Below, piece after piece: positions 62,816 to 64,000 of a stretch of DNA of 64,000 nt. The stretch's first letter is position 1. Every line of letters begins with the position of its first letter. The DNA is from Comamonas koreensis (GTDB taxonomy: Bacteria; Pseudomonadota; Gammaproteobacteria; Burkholderiales; Burkholderiaceae_C): the NCBI RefSeq assembly GCF_014076495.1, contig NZ_CP043575.1:3162001-3226000 (forward strand), read 5' to 3'. The notes beneath the pieces were generated by a model, which saw only the letters and a program-made list of their open reading frames with translations, was not told the origin of the DNA and did no database searches. The translations under genes and the position numbers were made by a program.

Positions 62816-64000
62816 TTATTGGGCGTCCGCCTTGTCAGCGCCGTCCACATTGACCGCCGCCTTGCCCGGCTTGGCCGCTGCGGCAGGCTTGTCCGCCTTG
62901 CTGGCCTTGGCGGGCTTGACCGTCTTGGCTTGTTCGGCAGGTGCTGCGCCTTGGGCGCTGCCAAGCAGGTACTGCAGCAGCAAGCCCACCGGGCGGCCGG
63001 TGGCGCCCTTCTTGGCGCCGCTGCGCCAGGCGGTGCCGGCGATATCCAAGTGCGCCCAGGCCATGCTGCCGACAAAGCGCTGCAGGAACTTGGCGGCCGT
63101 GATGGCGCCGGCCGGCCGGCCGCCGACATTGGCCACATCGGCAAAGTTGGTCTTCAGGCCTTCGGCGTATTCGTCATCGAGCGGCATGCGCCAGCAGGTA
63201 TCTTGCGCCTGCTCGCCAGCGGCTTGCAAGGCCTGGGCCAGCGCATCGTTGTTCGAGAACAGGCCGCTGCGCTGGGCGCCCAGCGCAATCACGCAGGCAC
63301 CGGTCAAGGTGGCGATATCGACCACGGCGCTGGGCGAGAAGCGCTCGGCATAGGTCAGCGCATCGCAGAGCACCAGACGGCCTTCGGCGTCGGTGTTCAG
63401 GATTTCGATGGTCTGGCCGCTCATGCTGGTGACCACATCACCGGGCTTGACCGCGCCGCCATCGGGCATGTTTTCGCAGGCCGGGATCAGGCCGACCACA
63501 TTGATCTCGGGCTTCAACTCAGCCAGCGCACGGAAGGTGCCCAGCACGCTGGCAGCGCCCCCCATGTCGTACTTCATCTCGTCCATGTCGCCCGCAGGCT
63601 TGATGGAGATGCCACCGGTATCAAAGGTGATGCCCTTGCCCACCAGCACCACCGGTTGGCGGTCCTTGTCGGCGCCGTGGTAATGCAGCTCGATAAAGCG
63701 CAGCGGCTCCTTGGAGCCCTGGGCCACGGCGATGAAGGCGCCCATGCCCAGCTTGGCCACGTCCTCGGGCTTGTGGATCTTGCACTTGATGCGCTTGTGC
63801 TCTTCGGCCAGCGATTCGGCCGCATCGGCCAGCAGCTTGGGCGTGGCGTAGTTCGCAGGGCGGTTGGCCCATTCGCGGGCAAAGGCCACGCCCTGGGCGG
63901 TGGCCTTGGCCACCTCAAACGCCTGCTCCAGCTCAGGAGCATTGGGCGCGCCCAGCACCACGGACTTGAGCGCCACGGCCTTGGCCGATGGCTTGGTGGT
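62816..64000 (-). CDS. pepA: Leucyl aminopeptidase PepA, 5' part beyond the window
   Basis: M17 metallo-aminopeptidase releasing N-terminal residues from peptides, cytoplasmic and hexameric. Only the C-terminal 394 residues are present; the frame is open through the right edge, so a GTG at 63974-63976 is not the start. Zinc-binding and catalytic segments are [40 protein letters not shown] and [20 protein letters not shown]. After the normal end of the fold (GLLLQYLLG) there is a 48-residue tail rich in Ala, Lys and Pro, unusual for PepA. Confidence 0.95.
   Translation of the reverse strand, partial: TTKPSAKAVALKSVVLGAPNAPELEQAFEVAKATAQGVAFAREWANRPANYATPKLLADAAESLAEEHKRIKCKIHKPEDVAKLGMGAFIAVAQGSKEPLRFIELHYHGADKDRQPVVLVGKGITFDTGGISIKPAGDMDEMKYDMGGAASVLGTFRALAELKPEINVVGLIPACENMPDGGAVKPGDVVTSMSGQTIEILNTDAEGRLVLCDALTYAERFSPSAVVDIATLTGACVIALGAQRSGLFSNNDALAQALQAAGEQAQDTCWRMPLDDEYAEGLKTNFADVANVGGRPAGAITAAKFLQRFVGSMAWAHLDIAGTAWRSGAKKGATGRPVGLLLQYLLGSAQGAAPAEQAKTVKPAKASKADKPAAAAKPGKAAVNVDGADKADAQ

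Overview
The window is high-GC and densely coded, on both strands. Gene content and protein style point to a betaproteobacterium of the Comamonadaceae, most like Comamonas. Pointers are the cysI-DUF934-cysH-cysD-cysN order, a BMP-type nucleoside ABC transporter, a TRAP carboxylate transporter, the separate fdxA ferredoxin, the MetNI/MetQ system and the dnaE-clpS-clpA order. No rRNA, tRNA, CRISPR array or prophage was recognised. The only mobile element is one intact IS3-family insertion sequence. Taxonomy is an inference from recalled family knowledge, not from a search.

Layout. 1-1.6 kb: sulfate-binding protein (sbp) followed by a CysB-type regulator that runs off the left edge. 1.8-3.7 kb: yggX and a secreted GH5 glycosidase. 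3.7-9.8 kb: a nucleobase salvage operon, read right to left (BMP binding protein, ATPase, two permeases, cytosine deaminase-like CodA). 10.2-11.4 kb: a three-gene envelope-stress operon resembling E. coli yqjD-yqjE-yqjK. 11.7-16 kb: FAD oxidoreductase, ppa, aldehyde dehydrogenase, DUF2889. 16.5-19.3 kb: dctPQM TRAP transporter. 19.4-22.5 kb: LysR regulator, cycA, DUF6630. 22.7-27.5 kb: valine catabolism (mmsA, isobutyryl-CoA-type dehydrogenase, mmsB) interspersed with a LprI-like and a TfoX-like gene. 27.5-31 kb: M20 carboxypeptidase and mnmC. 31.2-36.5 kb: assimilatory sulfate reduction (cysI, DUF934, cysH, cysD, cysN), then fdxA. 37-45.3 kb: housekeeping and metabolic genes (prpE, SpmA/SpmB-like membrane protein, frameshifted HD hydrolase, sbcB, cls). 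45.3-46.8 kb: the IS. 46.8-57.4 kb: clpA, clpS, dnaE, bamD, DinG-like helicase, PP2C phosphatase. 57.5-61.5 kb: methionine uptake metQ, DUF6817, metI, metN. 61.6-64 kb: an uncharacterised protein, holC and pepA (cut by the right edge).

The most rewarding signals are regulatory or structural rather than a new gene system. (1) A 40-bp element, 31/40 identical, lies upstream of both sbp and cysI, 29.5 kb apart. It is a strong candidate for a CysB-dependent sulfur promoter and it fixes the cysI start. (2) metQ and metN each carry a promoter of the same architecture, so the split methionine transporter looks co-regulated. (3) The IS sits exactly in the loop of the rho-independent terminator of clpA. 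(4) CodA keeps all metal ligands but has Cys where E. coli has Asp314, a specificity-determining residue. (5) CysH is short and lacks iron-sulfur cysteine pairs, yet no APS kinase is visible. (6) A HD-family hydrolase is broken by a one-base deletion in a C run. I did not find convincing evidence for a wholly new multi-gene system.
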